NCBI GenBank assembly: GCA_041687495.1
Contig: JAWLBR010000037.1
Span: 1-27,582 of the forward strand
Direction: 5' to 3'
Origin: JAWLBR01 sp041687495
GTDB taxonomy: Bacteria > Bacillota > Limnochordia > DTU087 > JAAYGB01
DNA length: 27,582 nt
Of the stretch, positions 1-8,331 are shown one piece after another (position 1 is the first letter of the stretch; each line of letters begins with the position of its first letter). The position numbers were made by a program, and so were the translations under genes. The notes below the pieces were generated by a model that saw only the letters and a program-made list of their open reading frames with translations, was not told the DNA's origin and did no database searches.

Positions 1-29
1 CCGAAAACCGAAGGAAAGAGGTCTGAGTA

Positions 30-48
30 CCACTATGGAGAATAGTGG
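30..48. repeat. Short inverted repeat upstream of the HD-GYP gene
   Basis: Seven-base arms CCACTAT and ATAGTGG (30-36 and 42-48) flank a five-base GGAGA loop. It sits about 90 bases before the HD-GYP start. It could be a small operator or an mRNA hairpin, or the tail of something to the left of the window. No promoter could be assigned with confidence in bases 1-136. Confidence 0.25.
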
Positions 49-136
49 AAAGAAAGTGATTTCCCTCCAGCCGCTTTTCTTACCAGAGTAATCTCGGCGC
101 AGGACGTCGACAAACTACTGAGATGGAGTTGACAGA

Positions 137-1027
137 ATGCATACCACTGCCCCAGCAGCTCGCATCGATGCGGCCATCCACAAAGGAATTTTTCGACAAA
201 GAGTCGAGCTGGCGTCACGTCACCTGGAGTACATAATGGACAAACTTAGCTCCGACAAGCCATTGGACTTCGACCAAGCCAAGCAGATAGTCACTCCCCT
301 CTTGTTTGGCGACTCCCAGAAGTGCATGCCCATTGTCGATCTGATGGAGATGCTTCGAGGGCCACACGATTACACTTATCATCATGGGGTAGCTGTGGCG
401 GCGCTGGCAGCGTTCATCGGCCGTTGGCTGGAACTCCCTGAAGACCAAGTCTTCGAATTGACCATATCGGGATACCTGCACGATATCGGAAAGGCCAAAG
501 TTTCTGTGGACATTCTAGACAAGCCAGGAGCGTTGAGCCCGGACGAGTGGGAGAGCGTTCATGCCCATCCTACATATGCATGTGAATGGCTCATGGAGAC
601 GCCTGGTGTATCTCAAAGTGTCATCTGCGCGATCCGGGAGCACCATGAACGAAACGATGGGTCTGGATACCCCAACCAGCTTCAAGACAGTGGCATCTCC
701 CTGTTTGCCAAGATCCTGGCGGTGTGTGACGGATTTCATGCTATCATCTCCAAACGGGTGTATAAGGATCCACTGTCTCCGTTTGGGGCAGTCAAGGAGT
801 TAGAGGAGCAGTGCCCGACCAAGTACGATCCCAGGGCTGTTAAGGCGCTTTTGCACGGAATGCTGGAGAATTATCGAGGGTGTAAGGTGCGCTTAAGCGA
901 TGGCACTGAGGGCACGATCATCTACATAGACGCAGCTCAGCCTCTGCGACCCATCATCTCAACTGAAGGCGGCCCCAAGGACTTGACCGAGTGGCCACAC
1001 CTGCTGATCGAAGAAGTGCTGGGCTAG
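137..1027 (+). CDS. HD-GYP domain phosphodiesterase-like protein
   Basis: 296-residue protein predicted to hydrolyse cyclic di-GMP or a related cyclic dinucleotide in the cytosol. The HD-GYP domain covers about residues 75-255. Visible are the HH pair (82-83), the HDIGK motif with the metal-binding HD pair at 115-116 and Lys119, HAHP (142-145), the second HH pair (169-170), DGSGYP with the GYP triplet at 177-179, and a later AVCD motif, so the metal site looks intact. No receiver, PAS or membrane segment is seen; the short N-terminus is of unknown type and the last 50 residues look like a small beta domain. The ATG is preceded by GGAG with 8-base spacing. It stands alone, converging on the sugar operon with a hairpin terminator between. 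Family assignment is firm; substrate is inferred. Confidence 0.9.
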   Translation: MHTTAPAARIDAAIHKGIFRQRVELASRHLEYIMDKLSSDKPLDFDQAKQIVTPLLFGDSQKCMPIVDLMEMLRGPHDYTYHHGVAVAALAAFIGRWLELPEDQVFELTISGYLHDIGKAKVSVDILDKPGALSPDEWESVHAHPTYACEWLMETPGVSQSVICAIREHHERNDGSGYPNQLQDSGISLFAKILAVCDGFHAIISKRVYKDPLSPFGAVKELEEQCPTKYDPRAVKALLHGMLENYRGCKVRLSDGTEGTIIYIDAAQPLRPIISTEGGPKDLTEWPHLLIEEVLG

Positions 1028-1042
1028 CTGGCGCTTGATCGC

Positions 1043-1078
1043 AAACGCCCGACCCCTGGTTCTCTGGGTCGGGCGTTT
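1043..1078. terminator. Rho-independent terminator between convergent genes
   Basis: A perfect 13-bp GC-rich stem (1043-1055 pairing with 1066-1078) with a 10-base loop. The rightward strand ends in a TTTAT tract and the leftward strand has AAA at the matching place, so it may serve both the HD-GYP gene and the sugar operon ending at 1113. Confidence 0.75.
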
Positions 1079-1112
1079 ATCGTTCCGCAAGAATTGGTGG
1101 CAAGCAGACGGA

Positions 1113-2003
1113 TTAGCCTTTTAGTCCTGTGAGAGCAATACCCTGAATGAAGTACTTCTGAGCTACGAAAAAAAGCAAAATTACTGGGAGCAATACCACT
1201 ACTGACGCTGCCATGAGCAAGTGCCATTGGGCGGTGTACATACCAGTGAACTGGGCCAAACCGACCGCTACTGTGAACTTGTTCGGATCCGTTAAGTAGA
1301 TGACTGGTCCCAACAGATCGTTCCAAACCCCCATGAAGCTAAAGATGCTAACTACGATTAGCGCAGGCTTAGCCAAGGGCAGGATGACAGACCAGTACAC
1401 ATACAGAGGTGAAGCCCCATCGACATAAGCCGCTTCATCCAACTCAAAGGGAATTCCCATAAAAAACTGGCGCAGCAGGAAAATGTAGAAGGGTGCTCCA
1501 AACCAGGCAGGTAGAACCAGCGGTGCAAATGTGTTCACCAACTGTAAGTTCCGCCACAGAATGAAAGTAGGAATCAGCGTCACTGCATACGGAAGCATCA
1601 TGGTGGTTAAGAGAAGGCCAAAGATCCTGTCCCGTCCCCTCCACCGCAATCGGGCAAAGCTAAACGCAGCCAGGGAGGATGACAGAATGGTACCAATGAT
1701 TACTCCCACGACAATCTTGAGCGTATTGCCGAAGTACAGACCAAAGGGAACTGTCGTTAAGGCATCAGGGTAGTTGTTCCAAGCAAAAGGCCGGGGAATC
1801 CATTCTGGAGGCATGATAAAGATCTGGCCCATTTCCATGACAGAGCTGCGCAGCAGCCACGCGAAGGGAAACACGGTCACTAATGACCCCAGAATCAGGA
1901 TCGAATAGATTAAGATTCGCGAAATACGCCGCCTAACCGAAGTCCGTCCCAACGCAGCTTTAGCCCCCGTGGATTTATTAATAGCTACTGAAGAACTCAC
2001 CAT
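1113..2003 (-). CDS. CUT1 ABC sugar permease, MalG/AraQ type
   Basis: 296-residue inner-membrane permease, the second of the two permeases of a carbohydrate importer. About six hydrophobic segments are visible, the first at about 30-50. The EAA loop that docks the ATPase runs from E190-A-A through Gly196 to the conserved LP near 209 (ELDEAAYVDGASP). The ATG at 2003 is chosen because GAGGAGGT lies six bases before it on the minus strand. An in-frame upstream start at 2063 would overlap the preceding gene by 59 bases and is unlikely. Only one base separates it from the stop of the first permease, so translation is probably coupled. It is the last gene of the operon. Substrate, probably an arabinose-containing oligosaccharide, is inferred from the neighbouring glycosidases. 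Confidence 0.92.
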   Translation of the reverse strand: MVSSSVAINKSTGAKAALGRTSVRRRISRILIYSILILGSLVTVFPFAWLLRSSVMEMGQIFIMPPEWIPRPFAWNNYPDALTTVPFGLYFGNTLKIVVGVIIGTILSSSLAAFSFARLRWRGRDRIFGLLLTTMMLPYAVTLIPTFILWRNLQLVNTFAPLVLPAWFGAPFYIFLLRQFFMGIPFELDEAAYVDGASPLYVYWSVILPLAKPALIVVSIFSFMGVWNDLLGPVIYLTDPNKFTVAVGLAQFTGMYTAQWHLLMAASVVVLLPVILLFFVAQKYFIQGIALTGLKG

Positions 2004-2004
2004 C

Positions 2005-2922
2005 CTAAGACCTCCTCTCACTTTCGTAGTACACCCAGGCTGGCGAACTCCTAAACACCACAAGGGTAAACAACAAGATGATCAAGAACAATACCCATGC
2101 CAATGCTGAAGCATACCCCATTCGGCCATACTCAAATGCATTTTGGAATAGATAATACACCATGAATAGACTGGAGTTGTTTGGTCCGCCATTAGTCATT
2201 ACATAAGCCTGAGCGAAAACCTGAAAGGTCCCGATGATTCCCATCACAAGGTTGAAAAAAATCACCGAGGAGATCATGGGAATAGTTACATACTGCCACT
2301 TCTGCAAGGCGTTGGCACCATCGATCTCGGCTGCCTCATAGTAGTGCTGCGGAACACCTTGAAGACCAGCCAGAAAGATGATCATTGTGTTACCCATCCC
2401 CCACACACTCATCAACACCAAAGATGGAATGACCTGAGCCTCATCGTAAATCCATAAGAACCCTGGCAAACGGAAATACTCCAGTGCAGTGTTCAGCAAG
2501 CCAAAATCGGGGTTGAAAATCCAAAGCCACAAGACGGAGTTAGCAACGGCAGGGACCACTGAAGGAAAATAAAAGACCGTTCGAAAAATGGCCAAGCCTT
2601 TTACTTTCTGGTTAAGCACCATCGCCACTATAAAGGCTGAAGCGATTACTAAGGGGACCCCAAGAAAAGTGTAGTAGGCTGTGGCATACAGCGATTTCCA
2701 GAACAGGGGATCACGACTAAATAGCTTAGCAAAATTGTCAAGCCCGATGAATTTCGGCGACGAGACTACCGACCATTCGGTGAAGCTGATGGCGAGACTA
2801 GCTACCATGGGGCCCAGCTGCCAGATCACAAAACCTAGAACAGCCGGTGCGGCCATGATGATTCCCCACCGACTCTCCATCTTGGACAGACTAAAGGCTG
2901 TGCTACGTGAAGCCACCGGCAT
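2005..2922 (-). CDS. CUT1 ABC sugar permease, MalF/UgpA type
   Basis: 305-residue inner-membrane permease that pairs with the MalG-type protein downstream. Hydrophobic segments begin at about residue 20 and alternate with loops in the usual six-span layout. The EAA motif (YYEAAEIDGANALQKWQ, E196) precedes the last spans. The start at 2922 has GGGAGG with very short (2-3 base) spacing; a Met at residue 15 has no ribosome site, so the first is kept with some doubt. It lies between the binding-protein gene and the second permease, which follows after one base. A 98-base gap upstream contains a GC-rich hairpin. No ATP-binding subunit is encoded here, as is common for CUT1 systems in Bacillota that share one ATPase. 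Confidence 0.92.
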   Translation of the reverse strand: MPVASRSTAFSLSKMESRWGIIMAAPAVLGFVIWQLGPMVASLAISFTEWSVVSSPKFIGLDNFAKLFSRDPLFWKSLYATAYYTFLGVPLVIASAFIVAMVLNQKVKGLAIFRTVFYFPSVVPAVANSVLWLWIFNPDFGLLNTALEYFRLPGFLWIYDEAQVIPSLVLMSVWGMGNTMIIFLAGLQGVPQHYYEAAEIDGANALQKWQYVTIPMISSVIFFNLVMGIIGTFQVFAQAYVMTNGGPNNSSLFMVYYLFQNAFEYGRMGYASALAWVLFLIILLFTLVVFRSSPAWVYYESERRS

Positions 2923-2981
2923 TACCTCCCATACTTTAGCATTCAGTGACGCACAGTTGAGCGAAGCAAGTGAATCGTGAA

Positions 2982-2999
2982 GGGCGGACTTTGCCGCCC
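2982..2999 (-). other. Intercistronic hairpin between binding-protein and permease genes
   Basis: GGGCGG (2982-2987) pairs with CCGCCC (2994-2999) around a six-base loop, 21 bases downstream of the binding-protein stop on the minus strand. No U-tract follows in the direction of transcription, so full termination is unlikely. Such stem-loops after binding-protein genes often protect the upstream mRNA 3' end and raise binding protein over permease levels; that role is inferred. Confidence 0.45.
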
Positions 3000-3020
3000 C
3001 TCACTCCTTCCGTCATCAAG

Positions 3021-4364
3021 CTATCGGTCGTGACGCCCTTGCATCAAAAGAGTAATCTCCTTAGCAACTCGGTCAGCTGCCTCTTGGGCAGTCTCTTTAC
3101 CGAGCCAGAAGTTAGACATGCCCTGCTCGATGGCCCGAGAGATCTCCTCCCAATTGCGCAGGTAGTAACTGGGGGCACGAACACCGTGTTCCATAACGTA
3201 GTCGACTACGGCTTCCTTGTACTCCGGGGGATGCACACCATCAGTGATCCACTGCGCCATTTTTTCCGGATTCGTGTAATACTCAGTCTGTAGCGGCATC
3301 CACAGACCAGCTTGGATCGCCGGCAGTACCTTGTCGGCAGTGGTGGTCCACTTGTACAACAGCCATGCTTCCTCTGGATGCTTAGTCTGCGCAAAGATGA
3401 CGTTTGGTCCACCCATTTCTAGCGCTGCTGGCTTTTTGTAAGTCGGAATTGGTGCTACTCCCAATTCAAACCGAGACTGAGCCAAGTCCAACAACGCCCA
3501 TTGGCCATCGATCACCATCGCAACTTTCTTTGTCTGCAGTAAAACGTTGAAAGCCGGGAAAGTTGCCATTTGAGTCGGGGTTGGAGCAACGTGGTGCTTG
3601 TAAATGAGATCTGCCAAGTTCTGCATGGCCTCAACCGACTCAGGCTGGTTAATCAGAGTCTCCGTTCCATCTTCATTAAACCAGTCACCGCCGTTGCTCC
3701 AAACAAAGGGTAGGATCGGAGCCCACCAGGTACCAAAGGCGACACCGTACGTCTTGATCCGGTTGGGATCGAATCCAGGTTCACCTGGGCGACGGCCATT
3801 CATATCTTCTGTCAAAGCTCTTGCTGTTTGAACGAACTCATCCCAGGTCCACTCGCCAGCCTTAGCTGGCGGATACGAGACCCCTGCTTGGTCAAAAATG
3901 TCCTTGTTGTACCACAACTGCATGGTTTCTACAGCCAGGTTCGTTCCAAAGGTCTTCCTACCACCGTCGTACATGTACCAGCTTACATCCAAGCGGCTGT
4001 CGAAAGTGACCTCGTTGTCCTTTTCCATGAATGGAACCAGGTCAAGTATGGCTCCTTCCTCAGCCCACTGCAAAGCCAAACCCTCACCCAACTGTCCTAC
4101 GTCTGGGGCGTCTCCTGCAGCTATCATCGCTGTTATCTTCGTTACATAGTCACTGGGAATGTAGATCGGCTGCACTTCAATATGGGGATAGGCTTTCATG
4201 AAGTCTTTAATCATGTCTTCTTGGACTTTCTTCTCTAGGGGGCTTCCCCAATACGTGTACTTAAGCTTGACCTTAGGAGCAGCCAGCGCCGAGCTCACCA
4301 GACCGAGGCACAGCACAACAGCAACAAGCAAAATCATTGGTCGATACCATGCTTTCATATTCAT
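3021..4364 (-). CDS. Extracellular sugar-binding protein of a CUT1 ABC importer
   Basis: 447-residue solute-binding protein (SBP_bac_1/MalE-like family) that delivers a sugar to the two permeases encoded next. Residues 1-28 form a Sec signal peptide: Met-Asn-Met-Lys start, hydrophobic core ILLVAVVLCLGLV, and an ALA cleavage site. No lipobox Cys follows, so the protein should be released or held by something other than a lipid anchor. The mature part opens with VKLKYTYWGSPLEKK, typical of the family, and contains repeated Trp/Tyr-rich segments consistent with sugar stacking. ATG 4364 has GAGGAG four bases upstream. An in-frame TTG at 4439, overlapped by a strong SD-like sequence, would add 25 residues ahead of the signal peptide; I consider it less likely. 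Confidence 0.9.
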   Translation of the reverse strand: MNMKAWYRPMILLVAVVLCLGLVSSALAAPKVKLKYTYWGSPLEKKVQEDMIKDFMKAYPHIEVQPIYIPSDYVTKITAMIAAGDAPDVGQLGEGLALQWAEEGAILDLVPFMEKDNEVTFDSRLDVSWYMYDGGRKTFGTNLAVETMQLWYNKDIFDQAGVSYPPAKAGEWTWDEFVQTARALTEDMNGRRPGEPGFDPNRIKTYGVAFGTWWAPILPFVWSNGGDWFNEDGTETLINQPESVEAMQNLADLIYKHHVAPTPTQMATFPAFNVLLQTKKVAMVIDGQWALLDLAQSRFELGVAPIPTYKKPAALEMGGPNVIFAQTKHPEEAWLLYKWTTTADKVLPAIQAGLWMPLQTEYYTNPEKMAQWITDGVHPPEYKEAVVDYVMEHGVRAPSYYLRNWEEISRAIEQGMSNFWLGKETAQEAADRVAKEITLLMQGRHDR

Positions 4365-4438
4365 CGGACTCCTCTCGGGTTTTGGATGGGTCGCATTGTT
4401 CTGACTTATGTGCTGAAAAAAAGGTACCCGTTTCCGCA

Positions 4439-4450
4439 ATCACCTCCTTT
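4439..4450 (-). promoter_or_regulatory. Full-length Shine-Dalgarno sequence upstream of binding-protein gene
   Basis: The minus strand reads AAAGGAGGTGAT, complementary over 12 bases to the usual bacterial 16S rRNA 3' end. Its natural start would be the overlapping TTG at 4439 (three-base spacing), in frame with the binding protein but ahead of its signal peptide. The normal start at 4364 has its own site. It may be a standby ribosome site or drive a short N-terminal extension. Confidence 0.5.
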
Positions 4451-4472
4451 CCGATTAACCACCACTATCTTA

Positions 4473-6383
4473 TTAACATTTTCGCACCCACACCCTCATC
4501 TCACCGGGCTCACGATGGTCCCAAGCGTAGTAGGGAATGGCTGTGATCTCTATCGACGAGTATATAGTGGCATCAGCCCGATACAGCTGTTCAGTCCAAT
4601 CCGAGTCATCGGCGCGAAGCCCCTGCCCCACCAGCTTCACTACGCCTCCCAAGAGTTCTGCGTCATATATTGGATTCAGTTCACACTCCCGATTGAGAAC
4701 GATGGTATGCAAAGGCAAGTGGTGATCCGTCTGTTCTAGGCAGTACACTACAGGACCACGCTGCAGTGCAACACAGCCCGCTGTTTGCGCTACCGCCGGA
4801 TTGGCCTCAACCTTCTCTACTGGCATCTCGAGCTTTAGTTCGACCCTGTCTCCAGGCTGCCAGACTCGCTCAATTCCAACATAACCTTTTTTGATCTGCC
4901 CATTTAGATCGAGCACTTTACCATTCACCGCGACTTCTGACCGGCGGCACCATCCGGGAATTCGCAAGTTTAACACAAACTTTTTGGCTTCCTGGGGCGT
5001 CACAGTCAGTTCAATGTCGCCAGCCCAAGGGTAGTTCCCTTGTTGGGTGATTGTCACCGGGTTTCCGCCGATATCTAGGTCCGCCGACCCCGATATGTAC
5101 AGGTGAACATAAGCCGCGTCTTCGGCTTGCGAATATATATAGCCGCCCACTGACGCGATCAGCCTAGCTATGTTAGGAGGACAGCAGGCGCATCCAAACC
5201 AATCCTGTCTGTGATGTCCCCCGGCACTTGCCAATGGATTAACGTAGAAGAACTTCTCTCCGTCCAGGGACACACCGCTGATGGAACCGTTATACAAAGC
5301 CCTTTCCATTTCGTCCGCATATTTGCTGTCTCCATCCACGTGTAGCATCCGATGGTTCCAGAAAATAAGACCTACCGCAGCACACGTCTCGGCATAGGCA
5401 GTCTCGTTGGGAAGATCATATTCCTTAGTAAAGCCTTCATTGTCTTTAGATGGGCCGATCCCACCTGTAATATACATCCGCTTTTTATGAACACTGTCCC
5501 ACAGTCGCCGACTCGCCGCAATTAGCGCCTCATCCCCTGTTTCAATTCCCACATCTACCATGCCACAGTACAAGTACATTGCCCGCACTGCATGGCCAGC
5601 TACGTCGCTTTGTTCCCGAACCGGAAGATGATCTTGGCAGTAGCTAGTATCGTAACCGTCACCAGAGACAAAGAAATGCCGGTTGGTCTTGTTCTGACTT
5701 TCAGTTAACTGCTCCATTTCCTTGACAAAGAATGATGGATGTTGTCCCCGTTGGTCTAGGAAGAACTGGCTCAGTTCAAGATACCTTCGATCGCCTGTAA
5801 CGCGATAGAGCTTCACCAAGGCAAGCTCGATTTCCTCATGGCCGGGACAACCGTCCCGCTGATCAAGACCGGATCCAAAAACAGAGACAATGTAGTCGGC
5901 ATAGCGGCACATGACATCAAGTAAGGTCCTCTTCCCCGTTGCCTCAAAGTGGGCGACAGCGGCCTCCATTAGGTGTCCGGCGCAGTAAAGCTCATGCCAC
6001 ATACCCAGATTTCTCCACCGGTTCTCCGGCTCCACCACAGTAAAGTAGATGTTGAGGTAACCATCGGGCTGCTGTGCAGAAGCGATTTTTGCGATCACCT
6101 CATCCAGGAGACGCTCTAGCTCCGGATCTGGGTGAGTCACCAGAGAGTAACTGGCAGCCTCAATCCACTTAGCAACGTCGGAGTCCCAGAAGTAGTGGGG
6201 CTTGGGCTCATCTCCTGGTTTCCACGTTAAGTCAAAAGCATCAATTCGGCCGGTATCCTTGCACTCTTTGTACTCATGGGGAATAGTTCGTTCTCGATTG
6301 ACAGTCATTCTCGGTGTCCAAAATCCATCGTCCACTTGGACCTTAGCAAACGATACAGGAGTCATTCTCACCCTACTTGTCAT
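4473..6383 (-). CDS. GH127 beta-L-arabinofuranosidase (DUF1680, HypBA1-like)
   Basis: 636-residue glycoside hydrolase predicted to remove beta-L-arabinofuranose from oligosaccharides in the cytosol (no signal peptide). The N-terminus (VDDGFWTPRM, then a RERTIPHE stretch) is characteristic of the family. The zinc/cysteine active site known from Bifidobacterium HypBA1 is recognisable: Glu316 in NEGFT as the acid/base equivalent, Glu332 and Cys334 in AETCAA, and the WFGCACCPPN motif with Cys400 and Cys401; Cys401 or its neighbour would be the thiolate nucleophile. An (alpha/alpha)6 barrel is followed by beta domains. Length fits the family. The ATG at 6383 has GGGAGAGG about ten bases upstream; Met7 is an alternative. 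It follows the second DUF1680 gene by 36 bases and precedes the binding protein. Confidence 0.92.
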   Translation of the reverse strand: MTSRVRMTPVSFAKVQVDDGFWTPRMTVNRERTIPHEYKECKDTGRIDAFDLTWKPGDEPKPHYFWDSDVAKWIEAASYSLVTHPDPELERLLDEVIAKIASAQQPDGYLNIYFTVVEPENRWRNLGMWHELYCAGHLMEAAVAHFEATGKRTLLDVMCRYADYIVSVFGSGLDQRDGCPGHEEIELALVKLYRVTGDRRYLELSQFFLDQRGQHPSFFVKEMEQLTESQNKTNRHFFVSGDGYDTSYCQDHLPVREQSDVAGHAVRAMYLYCGMVDVGIETGDEALIAASRRLWDSVHKKRMYITGGIGPSKDNEGFTKEYDLPNETAYAETCAAVGLIFWNHRMLHVDGDSKYADEMERALYNGSISGVSLDGEKFFYVNPLASAGGHHRQDWFGCACCPPNIARLIASVGGYIYSQAEDAAYVHLYISGSADLDIGGNPVTITQQGNYPWAGDIELTVTPQEAKKFVLNLRIPGWCRRSEVAVNGKVLDLNGQIKKGYVGIERVWQPGDRVELKLEMPVEKVEANPAVAQTAGCVALQRGPVVYCLEQTDHHLPLHTIVLNRECELNPIYDAELLGGVVKLVGQGLRADDSDWTEQLYRADATIYSSIEITAIPYYAWDHREPGEMRVWVRKC

Positions 6384-6419
6384 TGTTCCACATCCTCTCC
6401 CTGCGATATCTCGCTTCCC

Positions 6420-8291
6420 TTACTCAGCCAACACGGGGAATTCCGTTACCCGCAGATTCGTACAGCCATAGGGAATTAGTGTCAGTTCTTCACTTTGCTC
6501 GAAGGATACAACAGGGCTTTGCGGCAACGGCCCAGCCCAGTTATCCTGCAAAGTCCACTCAGGTATTCGCCTGCCCTTCACCGTAATCTGAATCGGAGCT
6601 CCTTCCGGAGAGAAAGGCATAGGACCCACTGATCCAACAGTGACCTGCACAGATCTTTCTGGATCGTGTGGATCCACCAACAGTCCGTAGTTCCAGGGCG
6701 TCGTAGGATGTACCTCCCAATCCCCATGAGGTGGCGCTCCTCCGATCAGCTTCCACTCTTCACCGACTTTCAAAGAAAAGACCAAGGGGCCTCGCTTGAT
6801 GATTATAGAGTCGTGGTAGCCATGCTCCACCCGCACCGACATCGGCAGTGTGAGCGTAACTGTGTCTCCCGGCCGCCAGGTTCTCTCCAATCGGGCAAAG
6901 CCTGGCTCGCAGCTTACTTCCTCTCCATCGGGTAACGTCACTTTGGCACCGACAGCCCACATGGGGATGCGCAGGTATAGCGGGAAATCCACGTCCTCTT
7001 GGGCATCAACAGTCAGACGAATTGTATCCTCAAATGGGTAATCTGTTTCCTCGGTGATAGCGACCCAGCTATCGCCAATCTTCTTTTTCACCTGGCAAGG
7101 AGCATAGGCTGCAGCCACCAAGCCGCCATCTCTGCTCCTCATCCACAAGCTGGTGGCAAATTTGGGCCATCCTTGATGCATGTTTGCAGTACAGCACCCG
7201 AAGTTTGGCTCCAGACCGAAGATATTGGCCTCATCGTTATTGCTCCAATCTCGCGGTGCCACACTGCACACTACCTGGTTAGCCTGCTGGTCATACTGAT
7301 GAGCCCACATGTCCGGCTTGAAAGTGGCTGGCAAGGCGTTGAACGCAATCGACTCCAGTCGATCCGCCAACTGGGAGTCTCCCAGGATAGAAGTCAGATG
7401 CTCCAGGGAGAACATGTACTCCACCACAGCACATAGTTCGGTGCCTTGAGATGGGTTCTTGCCAGCCAGGTGCTCATCGCCTGTAAACACACCTGTTGCC
7501 TGCCCATGATAGCGATCGAGATTGGCAATGGCCTCGTAGACCGCCTCTTTGTCAGTCTCAGCACCAGATTGCCTATACCAGACTCCCGGGGTCTTTACAC
7601 CCATCGCATTGTTCACCACATGGCTGTCTAGGCGAATATCATCAATGGGATGTTTAGCAGGAAACCGGAAATTTGCAAAATGATCCGTCCAATCGTATCC
7701 CTGTTGCGCGACCTTCTCTGCCAGTGGCAGTAGCCATCGCTCTTCGGTATGCTCGTATAGCCAATGGATACTGAGCACCAAGTCTGCCCAGCGGAATTTC
7801 CCCCAAGACACCAAAGGGCGCTCATCTAGATGCTCGTCTAGGTATTGGAAAAAGCGCAGCAGAACGGGAAATACCCGCTCATCCTCGGTTGCTTCATAGT
7901 ATTGGGTCAGAACCTTTGCCACGACAAATACCGGCCACGGGTCTTTCACCGGCTGCCGCTTATCCTCGGCCCGGGCGGGGCCGATGAACCCTTCGTCGTC
8001 TTGGAAGGTAAGAAAGACTTCCACCCACCTCTGAGCCTTAGCCTTCAGGACTTCGTCATTCAGCAGGTATGCCAGCGGCAGCAGTCCGTCAAGGTAATAG
8101 GGTCCCCGCTCCCAACCATCCCGTTCTCCACCCAGCCATTTGTTCTGTGGTCCCAAGTCTGGCCAGAACTCATCAATATGGCCGCTTAGTCCATCGGCCT
8201 GAATCTGCAGCTGCTGCTGCAGCCAACCCCGTGGCTTGATAGCTCCTAGGGGTAAGAGCTCGAAAGCTTTCTCCCTCAGTTTGAACTCCAT
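6420..8291 (-). CDS. Divergent DUF1680/GH127-clan glycoside hydrolase
   Basis: 623-residue protein of the beta-L-arabinofuranosidase superfamily but clearly a different subfamily from its neighbour. It has the N-terminal GAIKPRGWLQQQLQ signature, an (alpha/alpha)6-barrel-like middle, and an active-site pattern of Glu273 (GDEH), Glu285 and Cys287 (TELC) and a Cys366-Cys367 pair (FGCCTAN), so the Glu-Cys-Cys-Cys zinc arrangement appears kept. There is no signal peptide, so it acts on imported sugar. The ATG has GGAGGA seven bases upstream. It is the first enzyme gene after the lacI-type regulator (40-base gap). Whether it cleaves beta-L-arabinofuranose or another sugar cannot be told from sequence. 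Confidence 0.85.
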   Translation of the reverse strand: MEFKLREKAFELLPLGAIKPRGWLQQQLQIQADGLSGHIDEFWPDLGPQNKWLGGERDGWERGPYYLDGLLPLAYLLNDEVLKAKAQRWVEVFLTFQDDEGFIGPARAEDKRQPVKDPWPVFVVAKVLTQYYEATEDERVFPVLLRFFQYLDEHLDERPLVSWGKFRWADLVLSIHWLYEHTEERWLLPLAEKVAQQGYDWTDHFANFRFPAKHPIDDIRLDSHVVNNAMGVKTPGVWYRQSGAETDKEAVYEAIANLDRYHGQATGVFTGDEHLAGKNPSQGTELCAVVEYMFSLEHLTSILGDSQLADRLESIAFNALPATFKPDMWAHQYDQQANQVVCSVAPRDWSNNDEANIFGLEPNFGCCTANMHQGWPKFATSLWMRSRDGGLVAAAYAPCQVKKKIGDSWVAITEETDYPFEDTIRLTVDAQEDVDFPLYLRIPMWAVGAKVTLPDGEEVSCEPGFARLERTWRPGDTVTLTLPMSVRVEHGYHDSIIIKRGPLVFSLKVGEEWKLIGGAPPHGDWEVHPTTPWNYGLLVDPHDPERSVQVTVGSVGPMPFSPEGAPIQITVKGRRIPEWTLQDNWAGPLPQSPVVSFEQSEELTLIPYGCTNLRVTEFPVLAE

Positions 8292-8331
8292 ATCTATCTC
8301 CTCCGTATTCGAAACATCACCGTTCTCTATC

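Noticed and set aside
3828..4238. Open frame of 136 codons on the plus strand
   Set aside because: Antisense to the well-supported binding-protein gene, no ribosome site, no recognisable motif.
6999..7436. Open frame of 145 codons on the plus strand
   Set aside because: Antisense shadow of the second DUF1680 gene; composition and sequence look non-coding.
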